In this document: piece after piece, positions 12,183 to 24,614 of the stretch
Layout of the letters: the number at the start of each line of letters is the position of its first letter
Position numbering within the stretch: position 1 is the first letter of the stretch
Notes under the pieces: model-generated
The model's database searches: none
What the model was told of the DNA's origin: nothing
Seen by the model: the letters and a program-made list of their open reading frames with translations, nothing else
Source of the DNA: Kwoniella bestiolae CBS 10118
Taxonomy: Eukaryota; Basidiomycota; Tremellomycetes; Tremellales; Cryptococcaceae
Assembly (NCBI RefSeq): GCF_000512585.2
Contig: NC_089241.1
Location: forward strand, 62,001 to 126,000
Reading direction: 5' to 3'
DNA length: 64,000 nucleotides
Translations under genes and position numbers: made by a program

Positions 12183-13209
12183 ATGGCAACGGCAGACAGA
12201 GCGTGTCTGAGGTGTATAGCCAAGAAGAGGAAGGTGAGTCAGCATGATCTGTGATGAGTAGTGAGTAGGTTATCAAGGACCAGTGAATAGTGCGATCATG
12301 AGAGACCAAGCTGTGGGCTGTGTGTAAAAGCTGGTCATGAATGCGAGTATCCTGGCAAACGTCAGAAAAGGTGAGCACAGCAGCTGGACTACGCAATCTA
12401 CCGTCTTCTGCGCTGACCTGGACGGGCCGGCGCACGCCAGGGGACCAACGCCGGGAAGCTCAAAAGCTAGTGAGCTTCGCGTACAGCAATTAGAGAACGC
12501 TTTATTCTTTGTCTTAGGAGTGGAAGGTGTAGAAGACTGTTTAAGAGGAAGATTGGCCCCCAATCAGGTAGGCTGGGAGCTTTTCTTGTGACTTTGACCT
12601 TGACCTCCATTGATCTAGCTCCTACAGCTCGATGAACCTGTACCGCCCGCACCTTCCGTTAGCATCGAGAAGCAAAGGCTGGTCGATCTGTGGAAGGCTA
12701 GGCCATTGAGGAGTTATCTCGATCTTCTGCATTTCCGTCAAGAGTTGTACGAGATGAGTGAAGAAGTCCCAAAAGATGATACCGGTACTTTCTTTCAGCG
12801 GCGAAGCACCAGTCAGGGTGAGTGAACAACCTCTGTGACCTTCCCAGCAATTAATTATGGGTTCTTTGCAGTTTACGCTGTTAATGAGAGGATGACCCAG
12901 GATATACAAGACTACTCCGCGCCATCTCAGCCCCCTAATCCCGTGTCAAATCTCGAATTCTTGGCGTCCAGTGCCCTTTCACAGCCCCCGCTACCTAGTT
13001 TGACCCGTGGACAATCCCCTATCGATGAAGGATCGGGGATTTCCCCTGTTAGACAGAATGGACCTCCTAACCAGGATTCCATTATGGTGGATGGTATGAC
13101 TCCTGGTTCAAATGTCCCACCACCTGATACAGAGTCCACTTCGGACCTCCCACCAACCATTGATCAACTATCCCAGCACGAGATCGAAGCCTCAGACTTG
13201 TTTTGGTAG
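12183..13209 (+). CDS. short Zn2Cys6 regulator, possibly truncated
   Basis: Five exons (12183-12233, 12291-12370, 12441-12567, 12628-12817, 12872-13209) join to 261 aa. The cluster is ACLRCIAKKRK from exon 1, then CDHERPSCGLC and a last Cys in GHECEYPGKRQK from exon 2. A linker (RGPTPGSS) and a short heptad-like helix (ASELRVQQLENALFFVLG) follow, the usual linker and dimerisation layout. Exon 4 could also begin at 12619. After a Ser/Pro-rich stretch the frame stops at TAG 13207. Zn2Cys6 regulators usually run to 600 or more residues with an MHR domain, which is missing here. The same frame stays open for 63 more codons after the TAG. It may be a truncated gene or a naturally short factor. Confidence 0.65.
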
Positions 13210-13697
13210 TCCTTCAAGGGTATCTCTATACTTTGGGATAATCCAGCTTGGCCGCTTGCGATTGACACACGAGATGATGGTATACATGTACCTGATATGA
13301 CACGTTCACATTTCAAGCGTGGGGCTCTGTACCAATACACAGCCCGCGGGAGCGAGTTTCTGAATAGTCTTAAATCTTGTCCACAAAGCAGTAATGACTG
13401 ACTCCAGAAAAGCTCTAAAGAGTTTTCGTCCGGGGATGAGATACAATTTACTCGATACATATGATTCCAAAACCACACCTTACGGAACAAGGATCTATGA
13501 ACGAAACAAGGTATCGACTGGTTGTCAATATCTACCCCTCTGTCACGATACTATATCTAACCGCCGGCATACTACGCGGTAAACAGTGCTAAAAAAGGCT
13601 CATTAATAGGAGTCTGGAAGGATTTCTAAGCAGCGATTATATACTGGACCAACTCGATTACGCTTATGACACCCTCTACATGATCTGAAACATCCGA
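13210..13697. other. intergenic region with open frame after TAG
   Basis: Directly behind the regulator's stop codon the same frame stays open for 63 codons, to TGA at about 13399-13401. No domain is recognisable in it. The rest, up to the GAPDH stop, shows nothing clear. Confidence 0.35.
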
Positions 13698-15278
<1,581 letters not shown>

Positions 15279-15316
15279 GTTCTGCTCCTTCCTCTGTTCA
15301 CAGACCATATCCCTTC

Positions 15317-15324
15317 TTATATAT
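15317..15324 (-). promoter_or_regulatory. TATA-like box of the GAPDH paralogue
   Basis: TATATAAG on the minus strand, about 40 bases upstream of the ATG at 15278. Confidence 0.4.
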
Positions 15325-16046
15325 CCAGTCTCTCTACGGATCCAAGGTAGTCAAGACGGATCCATACAACCGTCCAGCCGTGCGGACTCTCTATACCCCA
15401 CCTCTCCACTGACCCATCGCAAGTAAAACGAGTAAAACCGAATGATGATAATCAGGGGTCTCCACAATTGGGATCAACGTGATCATCGATCGTTCCTGGG
15501 GCTTGATCGATTTTATCGGATTTAGTCGTCAACGTCGTCGTGTACTCTGAGCAGTAAAAGTTCTACAGGAGTAAATACGATTGTATGCCAGCATCTGTAT
15601 GACTGACGACGATATTCTGCAACGTACATCAGCATATATGAGTATGATAACATTCAGATCTCAAGTAGCCCTTTTCAACCTCCTTTCAATGAAATACCTA
15701 CAGTAGCGCCATTTAGATCGTGTATACAAACACAGACAACACTACAATGGCCGAAGCAATCTTCACGGACCTCCAACTCCGTCTCCGTTAGGCTCATCTG
15801 AGTGGGGGAGATAAGCCTCGGGGAAGGTTATCGTCAAGCAACGACTTTGGAAAAAACGTCGTACATGTTTGTATACCTGCATCGCCTCAAGCAAGGGCTC
15901 ATAGATATATGCGATCCCATGATGATGCATTACAACGGTCTATTCATCTCATCTCCCTTCGTCACAACTGCTTCGTCCCCATTGAACCGATCACCAATAC
16001 TTCGTTAGGACGCACCTATCATCAAGCTCTTGGTCACAGCACCAGC
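15325..16046. other. divergent intergenic region
   Basis: Lies between the GAPDH paralogue and the small membrane protein. I see no conserved frame and no recognisable element. Confidence 0.35.
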
Positions 16047-16495
16047 ATGTCTTCTTTCAAACCTGTCATTCAAGGCTTCACTCCCGTCATTGGCTTAGCT
16101 CTTGTAGGAAGTGGTGCTTATGGGATCTTCAAACCATTGAACAGTGAGTGAAATAAACCCTTGTAGTGATTGTGCTCATTCATGTTCGGGCACTGGGACT
16201 AACCGTTTGTCATGAAGTGGCCCACATTTTCGGGATTCTCAATGCTGGTGAACCTGAAGTGCTCTTCTATCCCGGTCTTGCAGGACGAAACCTGGCAGCA
16301 GGCATTGCGGTCTTATCTCTATCATATCAGAGACAATACAAACCCCTCGGCACCTTCTTGCTCTCATGGATGATAGTCGGTTTCGTAGATACCTGGATCT
16401 GCTTGACCAACCCAAAGGTGGTTAATACTTGGATACACGTTATGAATACTTGTATCCTGGCTGTAGTAGCTCCTGGATTGTTGGATTGGTGGTAG
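16047..16495 (+). CDS. small DUF4267-like membrane protein
   Basis: Two exons (16047-16143, 16218-16495) join in frame to 124 aa. The sequence is mostly hydrophobic with about four predicted membrane segments: FTPVIGLALVGSGAYGIF near the N-terminus; a segment after GRNLAAGIAVLSLSYQRQY; GTFLLSWMIVGFVDTWICL; and CILAVVAPGLLDWW at the C-terminus. The R-N-L-A-A-G-I-A turn followed by a helix and then a G-x-x-D helix resembles DUF4267 (PF14087) proteins. The function of that family is unknown. I am fairly sure it is a gene and less sure of the family. Confidence 0.6.
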
Positions 16496-16634
16496 ACATG
16501 ACGGATACATCGAGGTCTCGGCGATTCACATGCATACCTGTCCTGTACAACACGTCCGTACTTCCGCTGACAAGGTCGTACCATCTATGCCTTCTCTGCT
16601 GGTGACAACTTTTCGTGCATCGCAAGCTCAAGAA

Positions 16635-18292
16635 TCACCAAGCAGATCTCTTGTTGTCATCGCCCCTCGTATGCTTGTCCGACCATCCAGCTTGCTCGAC
16701 AGCAAAGGCTATGGCAAGTTTGGAAAACTCGAGCATGTGCTGGAAGGAATGACCAGATCCAGATCAGCCTCTCCACTCTTTTGACGAGTCCGGGTTTCGG
16801 AGATGACAACGGTATGCGGTGACTCACCTCTAAAGAGAAATACCCAGTCTCATCATCAATATCCATCTTGTCCATGTCCGTATGAATGTATCCATCGAAA
16901 TCGCCCGGGAATCCACCTGATAGTGGATCTCCCTCGGCAGCGAAGGCGGCGGGGTATCCACCTTGAGTCCATGACATGTAATCCGATCCAGCACCAGCGC
17001 TATCGAGGCAGCTTGATCAGCTGAACATACGGGGCATAAATAGCAAGACGAGGAACACAATCTGGCTCACCCAAGAGACGAAGTGTTGACAGGAATGTCC
17101 ACATATTCCTTTGCAAGCTTTACAACCCACTTGGTAAGGTTGTCATCTGCGTCGTTCTCAAGCAGGAAGATGTGTGGAGTGGTGTTGCGAGCGACAAAAG
17201 CAGTCATATCCTGTCACAATCTTTAGTCATAACTCAGAAGTTGGAAAGCTGTGACCATGAACACTCACAAACTCGATCATAGCCCCTACGTTAGCATGCA
17301 ATCCCCTCTTATACGCAACGATCTCCTGACTACCCAACAATCCAGCTTCTTCCGCAGCATACCAGTGAAACTCTACCGGTCCTCTCTGAGGAATATATCC
17401 TCTATTTGCTAATGCTCTAAAAGCTTCTAAAATACTAGTCGATCCTGACATATCGTCATCGGCTCCGGGCGCTGGAAGCAGAGGGAAAAGATAGTTGGCT
17501 GAGTCTTGATGCGCGCCGATAATCGTTAATGGCAAAGAGGCATTTCGAGTGGGGGGTTCGAATCTTGCTATGATACTTGGTTGAGGGAACCTGTGAGTGT
17601 GGTACTCCAGCGAGATGAATTCACCGATAGGCGATGCAGCGATGATGGATGCAATGTGATCGTGTAACCATCTGGCGGATTGAACACCAGTCTCAGCGTG
17701 GTAGTATCGGTTGAAGAACGACGTTGCTTTGGTGAGCACATCGTGCATGTGGGATGTACTGAGATCACGGAATATGGGTCGGATGTATCGCTGATGAGTC
17801 AGTTCAGGCGTATCTACCGATGAGTGGGACGGTCGATCCGTAAGCTATTCTCATCATTACAAATGAGGGGGATGCTTGATGGTACACAATCTACTCACTC
17901 GCTTTGCCCGCCATAAACTTACTCTCCAGCATGTCCTGACTCTCAGTGAGATCCATAAACTTCTTTCCCTCTCGTCTCAACCTCAATTTGTCCCCTTCTG
18001 TCATCCATACACCTTCTCTCGGGCCTTCGCCAAATATCCTCAACAACCTACGCTCCGCCATCATATCCTCCAATTCTGGCTTGAGAGATAACAATGCATC
18101 GACAGGATCATCGTGCTTATCCAACGCGGCGAATATGGATGGATGTACCTCATGTTGTTCTGATGCAGATGAAGATAGTAGATTGGTTAGTGGAAGTTGA
18201 GCTGAATCGGTGGATTCCAGTAAGGGTGAAGAGAGGACTAGCGATAGGGCTGGGAGGGCAAGGAGAGCGTTGAGAGTGCTGAGCTTGACCAT
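16635..18292 (-). CDS. secreted M28 leucine aminopeptidase
   Basis: Extracellular zinc aminopeptidase of the fungal Lap1 / M28E type, removing N-terminal residues from peptides. Exons: 18292-17899, a small one at about 17844-17831, 17790-17269, 17210-17071, 16999-16828 and 16739-16635, giving about 448 aa. A signal peptide (residues 1-21, ending LSLVLSS) and a propeptide precede the catalytic domain. Metal-binding motifs are in order: GAHQDS (His), PGADDDMSG (bridging Asp), YAAEEAGLLGS (Glu), MIEFDMTAF (Asp, across a junction) and YIHTDMDKMD (His). The family is certain. One junction is unusual: the frame closes only with a GTCCCA donor after the 14-nt second exon, because the better-looking GTAGAT donor would leave a 27-nt intron and a wrong frame. 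Confidence 0.88.
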
Positions 18293-19604
18293 GATGTGCG
18301 AGTCAATAGTACTGAGCCTATATCTCTATGCACAAGGAGTGATCGGCTGGGTGAATTGAGGGGGTTAGAAGATAGAATGAATGAATGAACAGATGCACGA
18401 TGTGAGATGTGAGATGCGAGATGTCATCATCACACTGGTAATTCCTAATCCGGCTAAACCATCACTCGGTTAAATCCGACACTTGTCCATTCTCTCTCTG
18501 TTCTTGATTTTCATTCTCAATCTTGAATGCATCCTATATACCAATAGGATGTCATTAATTGACTTTCCAATGTGTATGGTGGGTATCTCAAAACCTGACT
18601 AGAATTCCTATGATCGAGATTCAGCAAGTCAATGAGAATCAACGAGATCAATTTCAAGCCGTTTTTGCTGCCTTTCAGGTAACTTAGTATCGATGGCCAA
18701 CGGATGTCCCGCTGTTTTGACCTTTCTCCCTGGCAGTTTCCAGTGGCATTGGACTTCCCTTTTGTCAAGGTTAATGTCAAGATAAGCTGTATCTCCCCAC
18801 TTAACATGAAAAGGACGAAGGGATCCGAAGCAGGCCGTTGATGAGCCTCCGCTGAAAGCGGGAGAACTGAGGCATCCGAACGCGAGGTTTCAGCGAGACG
18901 TGCAAGCCATCGTCCTCGCTTTTGACACCAGGGATCCTATGAAGTTCAGGTCATCCAATTTCGTCCGCTCGGGCCCTGTTACAACTATGGTATTTCAATA
19001 ACTTTTTGCAGGGGGCAATGGTATCGCAGAATATCAAGGTCAAGGTCACGAGTACCCAAAAGGTCATGACTCATCCCTCATTTGGAAGGCCAAGAGACCT
19101 CGAATCTATTTATATCACTTCGAGATGATCCTACATCTTATCAGGCGAATAGAATGTCTCCCTTCCTCAGCTTCGGGATGATCGACAATCTTGAGGTCCT
19201 TGAGTCCCCTGGAATTGTGATAAATTGACTCACCTCTCAGCGCCAATCCCATCAGCTATTGAGGGCTTCTCCCGAACCACTTCATAGCCCTGAACTTGCA
19301 GACCGCTCATCACTATCAAGCCTTCCTTCCCGAGATCTGGTCCTTGTCCATCCAGTCTTCTGTCTGTTCATCCTCCTTCGCCCGATCCGGATAAACCGAC
19401 CGTTGCTACCAGAGTCTCGGTTCCTGCATGACCAATAAGTCCTCACCGACCGGAATGATCGTCCTGATGTGTGTCGGGGAGCAAATTAATGTTGAAAATT
19501 TCTGGAGATCACCAGGTATAAAAGGCTTAGCCAATTGAGCCGTTCAATATTCTGAATCCATCACTCAACCAAATTGCAATTCAAAAACGGACCAAAATCC
19601 CAAG
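18293..19604. promoter_or_regulatory. divergent promoter region, aminopeptidase / HRXXH protein
   Basis: About 1.3 kb. A short GATGTGA tandem lies around 18399-18425, and repeated CAAGGTC motifs occur around 19035-19065. Short frames here do not resemble proteins. The TATA box of the next gene is at its right end. I see no gene. Confidence 0.4.
19517..19525 (+). promoter_or_regulatory. TATA box of the HRXXH protein gene
   Basis: TATAAAAGG, 88 bases upstream of the ATG at 19605, a typical position for a strongly regulated fungal gene. Confidence 0.55.
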
Positions 19605-20722
19605 ATGTTAGCCCAATTCTCCACCGCTCTTGTCCTTGCGCTTCCCCTCCTCGCCAACGCTTCTCCCGTTGTCAAGTCCTCCGCATCATCTGATGAACCC
19701 TCCGATGACCTCTTATCAGCTTTCGAGCCCAACACCACCGCCTGGTCAGCCGGTGCTTCCGACTCTTTCTCCGTATGGGGTCAATCGTGCAACACTACTC
19801 AGCTTGAGCTGATTGGCGAAGGCTTGGCTCAAACGATGAAATTGGTTGAACATGGTCGAGACCACTTGAGGAGATTCGGTAATGACAGCTAGTAAGTCTG
19901 CGTCCGATCTTATTACTCACGATACGAATGTAAACTGACCTGCGTACTAGCTTCCAACGATGGTTTGGTAACGATAACAACCCCAACACCCTCGAGGGTC
20001 TGTTCGACAGAATAGTAAGCGGTGATAAAGGCAATGTGTCGTTCACATGTGATGATATCGATAATCTCTGTGATGGGAAATACGGTATCATCCCTGGGTA
20101 CTTCAGTCCTTCCACTCCCGAGTAAGTCAAATCATCTACCATTATATGTTGGAGCATTTAGGCTGATGCCCCTTATTGGCTATCAACAGGCTCACCGTCG
20201 TTTGCTCGACTTATTACCTCTCTAAAGGTCCTTTAGATGAATTGTGTACCGCGGGAAAGACCATCTCCTCGCAAGGTTCAGAATGTTAGTGATCTTACTT
20301 GTTTGTAGAGCTTCCTAAAGTGGGGCTAATGCTTGAGTCGAACTGGCTGCTCATAGCAACCGACGGATCATGGTTCCTCCACCGACTCCTCCATCTCCCT
20401 CAGACTACCGGAGGTGGTCTCAAAGACGTCGTCGATTCCGCTCATGATGCCGTTGACCTCGCTCAAGGTGTTAATGTGAGTCACATCAATGAACAGTGCC
20501 CGGATCATGTTGGCTAATCCCCAACGTCTGTGCTTCAGGCTACTCAATCCATCAAAAATATCCATTCTATTCAATACTACGCTTTGGACGTATACGCTTC
20601 TGATATCCTCTTACCTGCAGAAGGCTGTCTCGGTGATGTAAGTTTTCCGTCTTGGAACTTTGACACGGTCAGTGACTGATTGTCATATCTAGACCTCTGT
20701 TGAAGTCGAAGCGGCCGAGTAA
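19605..20722 (+). CDS. secreted HRXXH (PRA1/Asp f 2-type) protein
   Basis: Secreted protein of the HRXXH putative-peptidase family (PF13933), which includes the zinc-binding PRA1/Zps1 and the allergen Asp f 2. Six exons (19605-19891, 19951-20121, 20190-20284, 20357-20475, 20539-20637, 20693-20722) give 266 aa. A signal peptide covers about residues 1-19 (ending ANASP). The motif FLHRLLHLP supplies the HRxxH core, in the WFLHRLLHLP context near residue 195. YFQRWFGN is conserved near residue 96, and QYYALDVYASDI with a Cys follows near the C-terminus. Several Cys and N-glycosylation sites (NTTAW, CNTTQ, NVSF) fit a secreted protein. The active His pair is intact. Whether it is a protease or a zinc scavenger cannot be told from sequence. 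No zinc transporter gene lies beside it, unlike PRA1-ZRT1 loci. Confidence 0.83.
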
Positions 20723-21891
20723 GTTTCGTGCCAGAACAGGACTTTCCGCTCTCTTGGGTTCAGTGGCTGGTCTATCAGCATATTAAGCCTCAAATAAAAC
20801 TTGAGCTCATATAATATCTGATCTTACGATCTCACAAAACTTTTCCTTCCGGTCATCAAAAATATAATCATGCATCTTACATTATAATCTGGGTAATATT
20901 CCCAATGCACTTTGTCTCGCTAAAAGGCAAATATCGAAAAGGGAGACGGTGACTCGTCATAGTAAATCCCAAGACAGTTGACATGTTGAATTGAACCTTG
21001 CCACAAACACTAAAGGGTCGGAATGACCTCACTATCTCCCATTCATTATCAGATTACATTTAACTTTCACCTCAAGACGGCCTAACAGATGGTTGGGCGA
21101 AAACCTTCTAGGTACGAATTACAAGGTATCCCATCCTTGGCGAGACATCATATCGAAAAGAATTCCATTCTACCGGCCTACAGAGAAGCAAGAAACATCG
21201 CGAAAAACATCCAGCCTTACTCAAATGATTACCACTGAATCATCAACCCAAATATGAGTAGGGATGAGATCATTTTGAATTGGATTGAAGTTCTTTCAAT
21301 TGAATTGTACGAGATGCCCCGACGTATTGCATGACTTCGAGAACATTAGAGGAACGTGGGCTTGCCATCTTTACGCGTAGCGGTGAGTGATGCGAAACAT
21401 TGCAGGAATGTTATCCAATCGTCAAATTGCATGTAGGAAGGATCGTTCATATGAGTATTCAACGAAGTTTCCAACGAGTGACAGGACAAGCATCGTCTCA
21501 GAGCCGTGTACATTATAAAATCATACCTCTATGGATGAGATAGACTGGCGGAATTGACTTCAGCGAGTGTCTACTAATTCGCATTCCTGGTCATGTCGGT
21601 GATACATTCCCTCGCATCCCATCGTTAGTCGACAGTGGATAGTGAGGTATGGCTGGACATTCCCAGACATGAGAAAGGTCTTCGAGACTGGGATGGAATG
21701 TCGTGACTGTAGATGAACCCATTCAAGGGTCCTTCATCGCTTGCTCGTAAGGTATAAAGGTGGTCCTCGAATTGTCGATATGAGCCCCTTTCCTCACTAC
21801 CATTTCTTGCTTCGCATCGCATACTCATACAGACCTCATTTCCTCATTGATCATTACTATAAAGGTCCTGAACCCTGATTATAATCACAGG
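20723..21891. other. intergenic region
   Basis: About 1.2 kb between two plus-strand secreted-protein genes. Two TATA-like sites (TATAAAGG near 21753 and CTATAAAGG near 21857) lie upstream of the next start. No coding frame with family resemblance is seen. Confidence 0.35.
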
Positions 21892-22596
21892 ATGTACTCC
21901 AAAACACTCTTTCTTCACATATTCCAGCTCACCCTCCTCGCCTCATCGGCACTGGGCGCTATAACTCGTTTACCTGAACATACCGATCAAGTGTCCAAGC
22001 CAGAACCATACGTTTACAAGCAGACTACCAAAGCTGAGGTGAGTCTCCACTTCCCCCTTTATCTCTGGTTATGCCCCTTTGTGAGAGACGATATGTTGAC
22101 TGATGTTTTGTAGATACTTCGTCGCCAGCATAAAAAGGCCTCTGGAGCCAGACGAGCAGTCCCCTCAAACGTACCTGGACCAGCGGATGTTTCACCGACG
22201 ACGGATGATACTACCACGTACTACTTCTTTCATATTGGTCAGGGAGCTATTGAGACTGATGATAATCCTGGTGAGTTTGCTCTTGTAAGATCACTAGAAG
22301 AAACATCGAACTGATGATGGGATGTCATACAAGGTAACGACGTCGAATTCCTCCCACCACTTTCAACTCTCATCCCCGGTTCTCAAGACCGAGAAGAGGC
22401 TGTTCAGTCGTGTGCGGATTTCTCATGGGATCAGGGATACTTTGCTTTCCAGATTTACTATCGACGATCAACCAACGAATGGACATGTCGATGTTACATC
22501 TATGCTTTCCCTGGTGATCAGAGTGATTCGAGCTATTTCAACGTGGTGGATGAGGATGTGCTGCTTGCTTATGGGTATCAACAGCGTGTCGAGTGA
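21892..22596 (+). CDS. secreted protein of unknown function
   Basis: Three exons (21892-22038, 22114-22270, 22334-22596) join in frame to 188 aa. A signal peptide is clear (residues 1-23, LFLHIFQLTLLASSALG). A basic stretch, LRRQHKKASGARRA, follows at about 51-64 and could be a processing region. The mature part has YYFFHIGQGAIETDDNPGND, then FLPPLSTLIPGS, QSCADFSWDQGYFAFQIYY and TCRCYIYAFPGD. It holds three Cys after residue 120 and many aromatic residues. I do not recognise a family. The Cys-aromatic layout loosely recalls small carbohydrate- or membrane-facing secreted proteins, but that is only an impression. The consistent frame across both introns supports a real gene. Confidence 0.65.
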
Positions 22597-22961
22597 TCGA
22601 GAGTGGTGTGACACGAGAATTCTTGTTTAGTGGTAGCTGAGACCGGTGGGAAAAGCAAGAGAGAAGAAGAATCGTATACCTCCAGACAAGGACATTGATT
22701 TGATACCTTAGTGCTTTGACGATCCTGCTAGAGAATGCTATTAGATAGAGGATCTATGTTTTGTATATACTGCAGATCGCAAAGGACAATGTTTGAGTTT
22801 ATATACACGAATAAATGAAGTGTAATTACGACCAGTAATCTGATCATTTGCGTCAGCAGTCTAAGGTCATAGATCCAGCGGTGTATGCGTCGTTATTTCC
22901 TAGCAATGATTGTTGCACTGGCTTGGGCAGAAGGAAGAACGTCTATCACCGTGTCGTCGTA
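22597..22961. other. convergent intergenic region
   Basis: 3' space between the secreted protein and the dehydrogenase. I see nothing in it. Confidence 0.35.
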
Positions 22962-24557
22962 TTAGCCTTGATTTACAGCTGAAAGGATTGGTCGATGTGT
23001 CGGGAGAACTCACAAAGCTCAGCAATCTGTACATGAGGAGGACGCAACGCACACCACACAATCTCCTCGGCAATATCCTCGCTGTAACAGATCTAGCGTT
23101 AGTACCATATCTATCCGAACCGATATAAAAGGGATAATACCTACGCGGTCACTACGATGCATCATCAGTATGATCACTCTGAGCTTAGAACCGCTGTTAA
23201 TGTGATACTCACAAGGTGTGAATCCCTCGTATACCTTTGCAGCAGCATCCGCATCACCTCTGAACCTAGTCACCGAGAAGTTCGTCTCTACGAATCCGGG
23301 TGCTACTTCCGACACCTTTATGCCGGTAGCGACTAGCTCTTTCATAAGTGAGGTGGTGAATGCTTTGACAGCGCTGTGACCAATGACAACGGTGTCAGCC
23401 TGAGTGGCTACAATAGGAGCAAGCGATACTTATAGTCTAAGGGAATTACGTTGACTCACTGCTTGACAGCACAATATACCGATCCTCCTACATACGCTTC
23501 TCTACCGGCCAAAGATCCTATGTTGATGATGTGCTACAGCAAGGTCAGCTGATTGATATCTAGATGACCGTTTCAGGAGGTCTTCTACAGCGAAGCTTCG
23601 TGTAGGTATAAACCCTGGACTATGGGAGAAGCTGATGGCTTAAAAGGAGGAGATGAAGCCGAACAGATCGGATATGTGATAATCAAAGGACAGTTGAAAT
23701 AACATACCCCGATATCCGCTTTCTTCATCTCATTTACGAATACCTGACTGATCTGCATGAGGGAGACGACTAAATAGGCGAATTAGCGCGAGGTCCATGG
23801 GAGCAGAACAGGCGAACTTACGGTTCGTAGATATCATGTAGTCGATATCTGACAGACCTGTGTTTTATGAGGTATCAATGACGTGGTCCGTACGAGTATG
23901 TGGTAAGGCGCAGACCTACTTAGATCTGCGATATATGATGTCAGATGATCAGCTGCCGATGGATGTTGGCTGAACTCACCGCCGACCTGTTCTTTGCCCA
24001 CTGCTCCGCCTGCATTGTTCACCAAGCTACACCAATGTCTCAAGTCAGTCGTTCGTTTCCGACCCCATAAGATCTGTTGTAAACCAAAGTAGCAAGTAGC
24101 GGGTGGGAGATCGCCCCATATGGACAGGACAAGGAGATGTGAACTCACATATCAAATGTATCAAATCCATTTTCCTTCAACTCGTGGATCAGTCTCTCCA
24201 CAGCATCTCTATCATTGACATCCAGGGTCTTCGCTAATACCTTGATATTATCTCCACCTTCTTCTCGACATTTCTTTGCTACTTCGTCCAGAGCCTCCTG
24301 TCTACGAGCCAATAAGATAACGTTGCACCCTGCCCTGGCGAAGAGGATGGCTGTAGCTTCGCCTATACCTCCGCTAGCTCCTGTGATCACAGCTAAAGAA
24401 GCAAGTAAGCAAGGCTCAAGGTACTGGTACGCAATCAAAGGGTATCCTACCAGTCTTGCCGTGTAGCCTACGCTCAGGCTGGGTTAGCAAGCTGATCAGT
24501 GAGCACGAAACGGATTGGTGAGACTGACCTGGTGGTGTTGAAAAGGGGTTTACTCAT
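22962..24557 (-). CDS. YDF1-type NADP short-chain dehydrogenase
   Basis: Classical short-chain dehydrogenase matching yeast Ydf1/YMR226C, an NADP-dependent dehydrogenase of serine and 3-hydroxy acids. Twelve exons close to 255 aa: 24557-24529, 24467-24451, 24392-24149, 24026-23980, 23925-23920, 23857-23822, 23769-23708, 23533-23460, 23373-23213, 23151-23145, 23081-23014 and 22978-22962. Motifs are HGKTAVITGASGGIGEATA (cofactor TGxxxGIG), LARR for the NADP phosphate, LVNNAGGAVG, INIGSLAGREAY (Ser), then VYCAVKHAVKAF (Y-x3-K, split by an intron) and SEVAPGFVETNFS. Exons of 6, 7, 17 and 17 nt are needed. With the 6- and 7-nt exons the spacing VGDLSLSDIDYM and TPLTAEDIAEE matches the family exactly; without them the frame fails or residues are lost. 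Confidence 0.88.
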
Positions 24558-24605
24558 TGTGTGTGTTATGTTCTTGTTGGAAGGAATGCAAAAAGAGTGA
24601 AGTCT

Positions 24606-24614
24606 GTTATATAT
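24606..24614 (-). promoter_or_regulatory. TATA-like box of the dehydrogenase gene
   Basis: TATATATAA on the minus strand, about 50 bases upstream of the ATG at 24557. Confidence 0.4.

Noticed and set aside
23019..23345. Dehydrogenase C-terminus ending in the read-through frame
   Set aside because: This frame runs through two introns and loses the conserved end; the micro-exon model restores it and ends in phase.
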